Both the position numbers and the translations under genes were made by a program. The notes beneath the pieces were generated by a model, which searched no databases, was not told the origin of the DNA, and saw only the letters and a list, made by a program, of their open reading frames with translations. From Streptomyces paradoxus (GTDB lineage Bacteria > Actinomycetota > Actinomycetes > Streptomycetales > Streptomycetaceae), in contig NZ_JACHGV010000001.1 of NCBI RefSeq assembly GCF_014202475.1, forward strand, positions 1,070,050 to 1,134,049: a DNA stretch of 64,000 nucleotides. The letters are read 5' to 3'. This document shows, one piece after another, positions 26,826 to 34,777 of this stretch; positions within the stretch are counted from its first letter, which is position 1; the number at the start of each line of letters is the position of its first letter.

Positions 26826-26854
26826 CGGGTGATGCCGCCCGTCACCGGACCTGT
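26826..26854 (-). terminator. Possible terminator of the glycosyltransferase gene
   Basis: GTCCGGGTGA faces TCACCGGAC with one bulged G, 9 bp downstream of the minus-strand glycosyltransferase stop. A smaller hairpin GCTCGA-N5-TCGAGC lies further on. Moderate support only. Confidence 0.45.
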
Positions 26855-26862
26855 TCGCTTCG

Positions 26863-28029
26863 TCAGCGAAGGTGCACGTCCTGCTCCAGCAGCTTCTCGA
26901 GATCGGGGTCGAGCAGCTGTGTCAGGAAGCGGGCCGAGGCGTCCCATGACCACTGCCGCTCGACCCATTCGCGCCCTGCGGCGCCCATCGCGGCGCGGTC
27001 CGGCGACAGCAGTGTCAGCGCGATGGACCGGGCTACGGCCTTGACGTCCGTGCCATCGACCACGTGGCCGGTCTTCCCCTCGAGCACGGTGTCGGGTGCG
27101 CCACCGGAGTCGCCGGCGATCACGGGCAGTCCGCTGGCCGCCGCCTCCAGGAAGACGATGCCCAGGCCCTCCGCCTCCAGGCCGGCGCGCCTGGTGCGGC
27201 ACGGCATGGCGAAGACGTCGGCCGCCGCGTAGAACGTCGGCATCTCGGTGTGGCCCTTGCCGCCCGCGAAGACGACGGAGCCTTCCGCGGTGTGCTTACG
27301 GGCCAGGGCGCGCAGCCGCCGCTCGTGCGGGCCTTCGCCGACGATCAATAACGCCGCTTCCGGTACGGCTCGTTGGACGAGCGGCAGAGCGCGGATGAGA
27401 GTGTCCTGCCCCTTGCGCGGCACCAGGCGGGACGCGCACAGGATGACCTCCCTGCCGCTGATGCCATACTGGTCGCGGAGCTCCTGGACACGCTGCACAG
27501 GGAGGTCGGGCCGGAAGTCCTCGGGGGCGACCCCCGGTACAAGTCGGCACATCCGGGCCCGCGGTCCGAGGGCGGGCGCGATCCGGGACCGGGTGTACTG
27601 CCCCAGATAGGTCACCACGTCCACGTTGTTGCCTATGCTCCGCAGCACCTGGCGCGCCCCGGGCGAACGGGCCCACCAGATCTCATGGCCGTGGGTGGTG
27701 GCGACGGTCCGGCGGATGCCGGCCCGGCGCAGATGGGGGGCCATATAGGCGAGCGGCGCCGCCGCCCCGAACCAGACCCGGTCACAGCCGTGTTCGCGGG
27801 CGATGGCCATCGCCCTTCGGGTGATGCGCCGGGTCGGCAGCAGGGTGTGGGTGGAGTCCCGGATCACGGGGAACGGCAGGGTGGCGTCGTACGCGACCGC
27901 CCCAGGTTCGTTCGAGGTGTAGACCACCACGTCGTTGCCGGGTATGCGGGTGGCCATCGCATGGACGAAGGTCTCGATGCCGCCCTGGCGTGGAGGGAAG
28001 TCGTTGGTGATGACGAGAGTGGTGCTCAT
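26863..28029 (-). CDS. GT4 glycosyltransferase, PimB-like
   Basis: A 388-residue GT-B retaining glycosyltransferase. It begins TLVITNDFPPRQGGIETFVH, the hallmark of PimB-type phosphatidylinositol mannosyltransferases. The C-terminal domain has LCASRLVPRKGQDTLIRALP, the donor-binding GEGPHERRLRALA and the E-x7-E motif in LEAEGLGIVFLEAAASGLPV. The enzyme would use a GDP-mannose-like donor, though the acceptor is unknown. It sits 53 bp after the FkbM-like gene on the same strand and inside the biosynthetic cluster, so it may glycosylate the peptide product rather than act in lipid metabolism; this is inference. The ribosome binding site before ATG 28029 is weak. Confidence 0.85.
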   Translation of the reverse strand: MSTTLVITNDFPPRQGGIETFVHAMATRIPGNDVVVYTSNEPGAVAYDATLPFPVIRDSTHTLLPTRRITRRAMAIAREHGCDRVWFGAAAPLAYMAPHLRRAGIRRTVATTHGHEIWWARSPGARQVLRSIGNNVDVVTYLGQYTRSRIAPALGPRARMCRLVPGVAPEDFRPDLPVQRVQELRDQYGISGREVILCASRLVPRKGQDTLIRALPLVQRAVPEAALLIVGEGPHERRLRALARKHTAEGSVVFAGGKGHTEMPTFYAAADVFAMPCRTRRAGLEAEGLGIVFLEAAASGLPVIAGDSGGAPDTVLEGKTGHVVDGTDVKAVARSIALTLLSPDRAAMGAAGREWVERQWSWDASARFLTQLLDPDLEKLLEQDVHLR

Positions 28030-28082
28030 GGATGCCGTCGCTGCCTTCGGTGTGGATGATCTTGGCTGCCAGACGTGGGGGC

Positions 28083-28898
28083 TCAGGAGGCGAAGAGGTA
28101 ATTGCGGCAGTCGTCGGTGATGCGGCTGGATTCGACCCAGCGCCCTCGGTGCTGGCGGTGGAGGCCGTAGCCGAAGTCCTGGAGATGGCTGACCACGTCG
28201 GCGGGCCGTGCGCCGTATTTGTCCAGGTGCCTGCTCTCGATCTCCAGCAGCAAGGTCGGCCGGCAGCGGCGCAGTGTCTCCTGTCCCCCCGCCAGGACGG
28301 CGAGTTCGGCGCCCTCAACATCTGCCTTCACGAAGCTGAGCTTCTCGATGCCCGCTCGGCCCACCAGTTGGTCCAGCGTCAGGACCGTGGTGCGTACCGG
28401 CCGCGAGGTGCGGAACTCGCTGTTGGGGCCGGGCCCCGAGGCGCCCTGGGTCAGGAAGGCGCGCCCGTGCACCGGCAGCCCCCTGCGCCGGGGCAGGCTC
28501 AGAGTGCCATGACCGGGGCGGGCCCCGAGAGCCGTACGGTGAACGATGACGTTGCGGCACCCCAGGAGGCAGGCGCAGGTGCTCAGCCAGCGGGCGGGGC
28601 CGGGCAGCGGCTCGACGCTGTGCACCCACCCCGAGGGCCCCGCCAGAGCGGCCAGCGTCCATGTGTAGAGGCCGTATTCGGCGCCGATGTCCAGGCAGAC
28701 GTCGCCGGGGGCGACGAACTCACCGATAGCGGCGACCTCTTCCTCCACGAAGGAGTAGCGGGAGGCCGCCCATCGCAGGGCGGCGGCCACGCCCGTGGTG
28801 CGCTTGCCAGGCAGATCTCCGGTTCGATTACCCGTCCGGTGTAACGGGCGCGGGCCGTCGTGGGATAACGGCCGCTGGGACGGGGCAGGGTCGGTCAT
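28083..28898 (-). CDS. FkbM-family SAM-dependent methyltransferase (copy 1)
   Basis: A 271-residue protein. SAM-binding motif I reads DVCLDIGAEYG (residues about 66-76) after an N-terminal helix region (LRWAASRYSFVEEEVAAIGE). The C-terminal half contains FVKADVEGAELAVLAG, the signature of the FkbM/Methyltransf_21 family, and ends TDDCRNYLFAS. Such enzymes O-methylate sugars or natural products. The ATG at 28898 has GGAG 8 nt upstream. It forms an operon with the downstream GT4 gene, suggesting that it modifies the same sugar or product. A paralogue of equal length lies at 37342-38157. Confidence 0.82.
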   Translation of the reverse strand: MTDPAPSQRPLSHDGPRPLHRTGNRTGDLPGKRTTGVAAALRWAASRYSFVEEEVAAIGEFVAPGDVCLDIGAEYGLYTWTLAALAGPSGWVHSVEPLPGPARWLSTCACLLGCRNVIVHRTALGARPGHGTLSLPRRRGLPVHGRAFLTQGASGPGPNSEFRTSRPVRTTVLTLDQLVGRAGIEKLSFVKADVEGAELAVLAGGQETLRRCRPTLLLEIESRHLDKYGARPADVVSHLQDFGYGLHRQHRGRWVESSRITDDCRNYLFAS

Positions 28899-29985
28899 CG
28901 TTCTTGCTCCTGTACCGGCGGGGGCGTACGGGTGTCGGGACGGGACGACAGGGCAGCCCGTTCGTCCGCGCGCCGCCTACCGACGGACCTCGAACCGGCT
29001 CGTGCGGTCGGCAGGTCGCCGGGTCCTGTGCACGACGACCGACGCCGCCTGCCGTCCCCCGCTGGAATCCACCATCAGGAGCTGCTCGCCGTGAACAGCA
29101 ACGGTGTCGGCCCCAGCCCATTGCGGTGAGTTCAGCTCCCCCGCCGCGCGGCCCGTGACGTGGCACCGGGGCGTCGCGGCTGATAGCGCGGTGACAGTTA
29201 TCGAGCGCACGCTCAACACCGCCCCCTCGGATTCCATGCATCGCCAGCGACATCCCCCGAACACCTCTTCGATCGCGAGATCGACTATAGCTATGGGCCC
29301 GTCGGTCCTGTCCAGGGCGGCCCACGAAGCCCCACCCCCATCCCCCTCTGACCTGTGCGACCACCGCTGCCTGCGAGCGCCGGGGCGGACTCCTGCAGCA
29401 ATCCCGAAAGCCGTGGGCAACGGATACGACGTATCGTCATACTGCTTTGGGCGGTGGCCAGTTCGGCCATTCGCAGGGGGGCAGCAGCTGCACATCCGGC
29501 GTGCCGGCACACCGTTCCCTTGCCACACTCCGGAGCACGCCGTTACGACTAGCAGGCAGAATTAGGGATCGATGCGCGCACTCAGAACTGCACTCTCCCC
29601 CCATGTACCCATGCCCGTAGCGATGAGGTCGGCCAGAACCAGTGGCGTCGACACCACATAGATACCCCCTCATCTGGGTGAACCGAGCATAAGGACCCTG
29701 GGCGTAAAACGCCTCGCATCAGCCGGAGGCACGACTGGCGTACGTCAGGACGCGCCGGAACTTCCTCTGGTCACCCACACGCCTGCACCGGCGGATTCTC
29801 CACCCCGAAGGCCCGACAAGGCCCGTTCCGCAGCGAACAATGGAGATAGCTGTGTTATGCACCTCCTGGACCGCACCTCATCATCATGAGCCCCTGTCGA
29901 AAAGGACATTAAATAGCCTGCAACACACAGAGCCAAAAGCTCGCGGCGTTCAGCTCATGAGCAGAAGAAAACGGGGGTAAGTACA
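28899..29985. other. 1.1 kb region without a supported gene, upstream of the StrR-like activator
   Basis: I found no frame with sustained third-position GC bias, a ribosome binding site and a recognisable product. The right half (about 29400-29985) is visibly richer in A/T than the cluster average. It contains a 13-bp palindrome GATACGACGTATC (29423-29435), a TATAG/CTATAG stretch near 29286, and AT-rich sequence GGACATTAAATAGCC near 29905. The region probably carries the control sequences for the divergent FkbM-GT4 operon and the activator gene. Confidence 0.5.
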
Positions 29986-31068
29986 TTGCGTGAGCCGCAC
30001 ATAGGGACACTCGTACCTGCACACAGCGGGGCGGTCGATCTCTCCATCGAAGCAGTCGGAGGCAAGACCTCCGGAATCATCTCCGTTCCGATAGCAGCCT
30101 TGCTGCCCGGCGAGTCTCCGAGATCGCAAGGGTTGGACCAGGAGCATGCGACCCAACTGGCGGAGTACGACGGCCCGTTGCCGCCCATTCTCGTCAACCG
30201 GTCCGATTTGCGGGTAATTGACGGCATGCACCGTCTCCTGGCCGCGTACATCAGAGGCCAGGAGACCATCGATGTCGAGTTCTTCGAAGGGTCCCCCGAG
30301 GACGCGTTCCTGCGCGCGGTCGAAACCAACGTGGCGCACGGCCTGCCGCTCTCCCTCGCGGACCGGCGCGCCGCCGCCTCCCGGATCATGACCACTCATC
30401 CGCAGATGTCCGATCGGGCCATCGCACGTGCGTCGGGTCTCGGATCCAAGGCAGTGGCCGCCATCCGCCGCCGTTCAACCGCCGCTGAGGCGCAGTTGAA
30501 CACCCGAGTGGGCCGGGACGGACGCGTGCGCCCGCTGAACAGCGCCGAGGGTCGGCAGAGAGCCGCCGAGGTGATCGCCCAGAACCCCGAGGCATCCTTG
30601 CGCGAGGTCGCCCGGCTGGCAGGAATCTCTCCCGCCACCGCAGGTGACGTCCGTAAGCGCCTCAGGGCCGGTGAACCCCCCGCCCCCGCCCGCCCGGCGG
30701 TCCGCGAAACTCCTGAGGACCCGGCCTCTGCAGCGCCGACACCGGCCACCGCTGCCGACGAGGTCACCCTTGCTCTTCCTTCGTCCGAGAAGGTACCGAG
30801 ACCTGGCCATAGAACACGGCTCGCCACGCGCGCTCCGGGCACGATGCTCGACAAGCTGTCGCGCGATCCGTCCCTGCGTCTCAAGGAGGACGGCCGCCAC
30901 CTGTTGCGGCTGCTCCAGCAGAACGCGGTGACACAGTGGTCCAGTCTAACCGCAGCCGTACCGCCGCACTGTGGGGAACTGATAGGCAGCCTGGCACGTC
31001 AGTATGCCGCCAACTGGCTGGATCTGGCTGAACAGCTGGAGGAGCGAGAGCGGTCCGGCTCCCTCTGA
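29986..31068 (+). CDS. StrR/NovG-type ParB-like cluster activator
   Basis: A 360-residue pathway-specific DNA-binding activator. The N-terminal ParB-like nuclease-fold domain includes LAEYDGPLPPILVNRSDLRV followed by IDGMHRLLAAYIRGQ. A helix-turn-helix region follows (MSDRAIARASGLGSKAVAAI), with a second one further on (ASLREVARLAGISPATAGDV). This is the layout of StrR, NovG and the glycopeptide-cluster regulators. The start appears to be a TTG at 29986 with GGGGG 8 nt upstream. Palindromes matching the StrR/NovG site occur inside this gene and in front of three other cluster units, so it probably activates them and feeds back on itself. Confidence 0.92.
   Translation: MREPHIGTLVPAHSGAVDLSIEAVGGKTSGIISVPIAALLPGESPRSQGLDQEHATQLAEYDGPLPPILVNRSDLRVIDGMHRLLAAYIRGQETIDVEFFEGSPEDAFLRAVETNVAHGLPLSLADRRAAASRIMTTHPQMSDRAIARASGLGSKAVAAIRRRSTAAEAQLNTRVGRDGRVRPLNSAEGRQRAAEVIAQNPEASLREVARLAGISPATAGDVRKRLRAGEPPAPARPAVRETPEDPASAAPTPATAADEVTLALPSSEKVPRPGHRTRLATRAPGTMLDKLSRDPSLRLKEDGRHLLRLLQQNAVTQWSSLTAAVPPHCGELIGSLARQYAANWLDLAEQLEERERSGSL
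30473..30501. promoter_or_regulatory. StrR/NovG-type box inside the activator gene
   Basis: GTTCAACCG-N11-CAGTTGAAC. The spacing is exactly 11 nt and the right half matches the published StrR/NovG consensus CRGTYGAAC perfectly. The left half differs at one position. It lies within codons about 163-172 of the activator, suggesting autoregulation. Confidence 0.75.
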
Positions 31069-31393
31069 AGCCCACTGCTGAAGGCCTGGCCGGTTCCCCC
31101 TCTCCGCCCCCCATGTCTTCGCCGCCGCGCCTGTCAAGGCTCATACGAGGGGCTTGAAATCGCCGCCTCCACAAGGCCCTGATTTCGGGTCCCTTCATAC
31201 AACGACGGTCTTTCACTTGATGGGCCAGACCATGAGGCGGCCGCGCCCTGCGGGTTCGGTACGAGTCATCACACCACCAGCCGGATCCCGGTCCATCCCT
31301 CCCGCGGGCTGGATCCGCCGAAGACATCGCTCCGGAGATGTAGTACTTCCGAACGATGTGGTCCGGCGGCCGGAAGGAGGCGGAGAGAGTGGC
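31069..31393. other. Intergenic region downstream of the activator gene
   Basis: No coding sequence is supported. It contains an 8-bp palindrome CTCCGGAG near 31330 within CGCTCCGGAGATGTAGTAC. No strong hairpin terminator for the activator gene was found. Confidence 0.45.
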
Positions 31394-31422
31394 GTACAAC
31401 TGGGGCGGTGCCGCGGTTGAAC
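31394..31422. promoter_or_regulatory. StrR/NovG-type box upstream of the HmaS-like gene
   Basis: GTACAACTG-N11-CGGTTGAAC. The right half fits the consensus CRGTYGAAC exactly and the left half has one mismatch (A for T at position 3). It is located 150 bp upstream of the HmaS-like start codon. Confidence 0.8.
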
Positions 31423-31572
31423 GCAGCACCGCCCCCGGACCTGCCGGGTATTGATCACTGAACTCCCCACGGGTCATTCTGCTGCGACGGAAGAAAGTCC
31501 CTTCCGTTGGCTGCGGCTACTGGCCGTCCCTGCCCAGCCCTGCAACACCGCCCACTTTCAGGAGCTTTTCCA

Positions 31573-32425
31573 ATGGCTGTGCGCGACATATCGCATGTCG
31601 AGCTTTATACGAGAGACAAAGTCGCCGCCGTTCACTTCCTCGTGTCTGGCATGGGTTTCACGCAGGTCGCCGACTCCGTGGCGGTGGACCGGAGTTCCGT
31701 GCTGCTGCGACAGGGCGATGTCCAGATCGTCGTCACGTCGGGCTGGGTGACGGGCAAGTGGCTGTCCGAGCACGGGGACGGAGTCGCCGACATCGCGGTG
31801 ACGTGCGACGACGTGTCCGAAACGGCCCAGGCGGCGCTGGCCGCCGGCGCAACGGTCACGCGTTCGCCGCAGGGGAACCCGGTCGTGTCGGGATGGGGCG
31901 GGGTCTCCCACACCCTCCTTCCCGCCTCCAACGCCGGCCCTGCCGTTCCGCCTGCAGGTCACAGGTGGACATCCTCTCCAAAGGCACCCACCGCGCCCGT
32001 AGGGCGGGTCCGGCGGCTCGACCACATCGCCATCCGCCTGGAGGCGAGCGGCCTTGCGGATTACGCGGCCCTCTGCGGCGAGGTTTTCGGCCTGTCCCCC
32101 CTGCCCGTCGCCCGCCTCGTCCCCGGCGGCCGGGACGTCACCACCGTGGCCGTCGGCAGTGCCTCGGAGCGCGTGGTCTTCGCCCTCACCGCAGCGGACG
32201 CGCACCACGGTGCAGGAGCCCTCCCTGAGTCCTCGGATCCTGAGAGGGTGACGGGCGTCCACCGGCTGGCGTTCCTCGCCGATGACATCCCCGTCCGAGG
32301 CACCCGAGTTCAAGGCCGGGGGCATGCGGGGGCTCAGTTTCCAGCTGGTCGAACGCAGCGGCGCGCACGAGTTCGACACCGCTGATGCCGGGTTCGCCGC
32401 CGGGACCTGGAGCCCGGTCGGCTGA
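31573..32425 (+). pseudogene. Degenerate 4-hydroxymandelate synthase / 4-HPP dioxygenase-like gene (frameshifted)
   Basis: The gene starts at ATG 31573 (AGGAG 8 nt upstream) and reads through two VOC domains like HmaS: HVELYTRDKVAAVHFLV, HGDGVADIAVTCDDV and LDHIAIRLE. Near 32285-32300 the coding signal moves to another frame, SEAPEFKAGGMRGLSFQLV and then ERSGAHEFDTADAGF, ending at 32425. The original frame runs to 32385 with poor codon bias. Compared with HmaS, about 50 residues are missing at the junction. Of the three Fe(II) ligands only the first His (LDHI) remains: the second (GVQH) reads GVHR and the Glu of FFE.IER reads SFQLVER. A working dioxygenase is unlikely. It may be a pseudogene, a sequencing error plus divergence, or a repurposed VOC protein. 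Confidence 0.65.
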
Positions 32426-32541
32426 CCACAGGTCGGCATGCCGGCCGAAGCGCCGAAGTACCTCCGGCGCGGGGGCCCACCATGGACATGGTCCAGAATG
32501 TGGGCATGAAGACGCGGCAGAACGGTGGGAGGCCCCCGGCA

Positions 32542-33228
32542 GTGAGCAACGACGATCCGGACGGGGGGTTGCGCGCCGTCATCGTCGACGACCAGGCACT
32601 GGTGCGCACCGGATTCCGCATGATTCTACTGTCGGACGGCATCGAAGTGGTGGGGGAGGCGACCAACGGCGGCGAGGCAGTTGCCATGGTGCGCCGCACC
32701 CGGCCCGACGTGGTGCTGATGGACATCCGGATGCCGGAGATGGACGGCATCGAGGCGACGAGGCGGATCGTCGCCGACGGTTCCACGCAGACGCGCGTCA
32801 TCATCCTGACCACCTATGACCTGAACGAGTACGTCTACGAGGCACTTTCGGCCGGCGCCAGCGGGTTCCTCCTGAAGGACGTGTCCCCCGACCAGCTCGT
32901 GGCTTCAGTACGACTCGTACGAGCCAATGACGCCCTGCTGGCACCCCAAATCACACGCCGTCTGATCGAGCGCTTCTCTCCGCGTGCGGACGTGAAGCCC
33001 ATGCTGCACCGGGACCTATCCGGGCTGACGACACGCGAGCTGGAAGTGCTGCGCCTGCTCGCCACCGGCCTGAGCAACACCGAGTTGGCGGAGCGGCTGA
33101 CCCTCAGTACCGCCACGGTGAAGACGCACGTGGCGCGGATCCTGTCCAAACTCGGACTGCGCGATCGAGTGCAGGCCGTGGTGCTGGCCTATGAGACCGG
33201 GCTGATCTCTCCGGGTGATTCCCCCTGA
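32542..33228 (+). CDS. NarL/LuxR-type response regulator
   Basis: A 228-residue regulator. The receiver domain has the acidic pair VIVDDQ, phospho-acceptor Asp61 in VVLMDIRMPEMDG, and the conserved Thr and Lys in ILTTYD and FLLKDVSP. The C-terminal LuxR domain reads LTTRELEVLRLLATGLSNTE then LTLSTATVKTHVARILSKLG. The GTG at 32542 is chosen for GGAGG 9 nt upstream; ATGs at 32482 and 32506 are possible but lack such a site. It is probably the partner of the histidine kinase at 36048, although the FabH-ACP-FabF cassette separates them. Confidence 0.92.
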   Translation: MSNDDPDGGLRAVIVDDQALVRTGFRMILLSDGIEVVGEATNGGEAVAMVRRTRPDVVLMDIRMPEMDGIEATRRIVADGSTQTRVIILTTYDLNEYVYEALSAGASGFLLKDVSPDQLVASVRLVRANDALLAPQITRRLIERFSPRADVKPMLHRDLSGLTTRELEVLRLLATGLSNTELAERLTLSTATVKTHVARILSKLGLRDRVQAVVLAYETGLISPGDSP

Positions 33229-33288
33229 GAGATCAGCCGCGGCAGGCGGTCCGTCCTCGCCCAGGAGCAGTGGGCGGGGTCGCCCGTT

Positions 33289-34527
33289 TCAGGCGCTGCC
33301 GAGCACAACGACCGCGTTCTGGCCGCCGAAGCCGAACGAGTTGCTGACGGCGACGGACACCGGGGTGTGCCGGGGCGCGCCGTGCACGATGTCGATCTCG
33401 GGCAGATCCGCGTCGGGGGCCTCGAAGTTGGCGGTGGGCGGTATCACCCCCTGGTCGACCGACAGGGCGGTGAACGCGGCTTCGACCGCTCCCGCGGCGC
33501 CCAGCATGTGGCCGGTCACACCCTTGGTGGAGGTGACCGCGACCTTCGGGCCGAACATCCCGGCGATGACCCGTGCCTCGACAGCGTCGCCCTGTGGGGT
33601 GCCGGTCGCGTGGGCGTTGACGAGTGAGACGTCCGACGCGCGGACCCTCGCGTCCGACAGGGCCTGCCGCAGCGCGAGCCGAGCGCCGCGCCCCTCCGGA
33701 TCGGGGGCGGTGAGGTGATGCGAGTCCGAGGAGGCGCCGTATCCCAGCAGCCGCGCGTAGCCGCATCGGCCGCGGGACCGGGCGTCCTCGGCGCGTTCCA
33801 GGACAAGCACGGCCGCCCCCTCTCCCAGGACGAAGCCGCCGCGCCGCGCGTCGAACGGTCGGGATGCCCGGGCCGGCTCATCGCCGTGCCGGGAGAGCGC
33901 CTTCAGACGGTCGAAAGCGGTGGCGACCAGGGGGGTCACGGTGGCTTCGGTGCCGCCGGCCAGGACCACGTCGCAGCGACCCGCGCGCAGCAGGTCCAGG
34001 GCCACGCCCAGCGCGGTGGTACCCGAGGCGCATGCCGTGGACACGGAGAGAGACGGACCGTGCAGGCCCAGGTCGAGGGCCACGGTGCCGGCCGCGATGT
34101 TGCCGATGGCCTTGGGGACGGTCAGCGGGTTGACCGCACGCGGTCCCCGGACCGCCATCCGCCGCCCCTGCTCCTCCCAGGTCTGCTGCCCGCCGACCGC
34201 AGTGCCGAGCACGACGCCCACCCGGGAGGGGTCCCAGGAGCCGTCGGTCACGGCCGCGTCTGCGACGGCGGCACGGGCCGCGGCGACGGCGAACTGAGTG
34301 AAGGGGTCCATCCTGCGGGCTTCACCGCCGCACGCCTGCTCCGCGTCGAAGCCGGTCACAGCGCAGCTGAAGGACACGCCAAGACCGGCGAGCCTGGGAT
34401 CGTCCGTGGCTCCGGGCAATCCGGCGCAGGCCGCTTTCCAGGCCTCGCCTGTGGTCACACCGACCGGTGTGACCATCCCGATGCCGGTGACGACGACACC
34501 GGGACGGTGCTGCGATGGGGCAGTCAT
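33289..34527 (-). CDS. Beta-ketoacyl-ACP synthase II (FabF-like) of the cluster
   Basis: A 412-residue ketosynthase. The catalytic triad is intact: Cys166 in SVSTACASGT, His in NAHATGTPQGD, and His in KGVTGHMLGAAG. It also carries the C-terminal NSFGFGGQNA motif. It would elongate acyl-ACP with malonyl-ACP. The ATG at 34527 overlaps the stop of the ACP gene (ATGA), and FabH lies upstream in the same operon, so the three proteins probably build a short or medium acyl chain used to start the peptide. The acyl length cannot be told. It ends 60 bp from the convergent response regulator. Confidence 0.93.
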   Translation of the reverse strand: MTAPSQHRPGVVVTGIGMVTPVGVTTGEAWKAACAGLPGATDDPRLAGLGVSFSCAVTGFDAEQACGGEARRMDPFTQFAVAAARAAVADAAVTDGSWDPSRVGVVLGTAVGGQQTWEEQGRRMAVRGPRAVNPLTVPKAIGNIAAGTVALDLGLHGPSLSVSTACASGTTALGVALDLLRAGRCDVVLAGGTEATVTPLVATAFDRLKALSRHGDEPARASRPFDARRGGFVLGEGAAVLVLERAEDARSRGRCGYARLLGYGASSDSHHLTAPDPEGRGARLALRQALSDARVRASDVSLVNAHATGTPQGDAVEARVIAGMFGPKVAVTSTKGVTGHMLGAAGAVEAAFTALSVDQGVIPPTANFEAPDADLPEIDIVHGAPRHTPVSVAVSNSFGFGGQNAVVVLGSA

Positions 34528-34760
34528 GCCGTCAGAACCGCCCCCCTGGCCTGAAGGAACTCGGCCAGTGCGGTCACGGTGGTCGCGGGGGTGAGCTCCT
34601 CCTCCTCGATGGTTATGCCGAATTCGTCCTCGAGCTGTGCACCGAGTTCCGCCAGGGAGAGCGAGTCCACCTCGAGTTGCTGGAAGGACCTGTCGGGGTC
34701 GATGGGGGCAGGGACCTTGTAAGTCCCGGCGAGGATGTCGGAAAGGTAGTGGACGAACAT
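34524..34760 (-). CDS. Acyl carrier protein of the lipid-starter cassette
   Basis: A 78-residue stand-alone ACP. The phosphopantetheine attachment site is Ser33 in LEVDSLSLAELG, followed by the acidic helix II region (LEDEFGITIEEEEL). The ATG at 34760 has GAGGGG 9 nt upstream. It lies 17 bp after fabH and overlaps fabF by 4 nt. It would carry the growing acyl chain between FabH and FabF and could hand it to the first NRPS condensation domain. Confidence 0.93.
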   Translation of the reverse strand: MFVHYLSDILAGTYKVPAPIDPDRSFQQLEVDSLSLAELGAQLEDEFGITIEEEELTPATTVTALAEFLQARGAVLTA

Positions 34761-34777
34761 CGGCGGATTCCCCTCGG

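Noticed and set aside
28977..29528. 183-codon minus-strand frame in the region upstream of the activator
   Set aside because: No recognisable domain, no ribosome binding site and weak third-position GC; treated as non-coding.
31573..32385. Calling the HmaS-like gene an intact 4-hydroxymandelate synthase
   Set aside because: Frame change near 32290, a missing internal segment and loss of two of three metal ligands.
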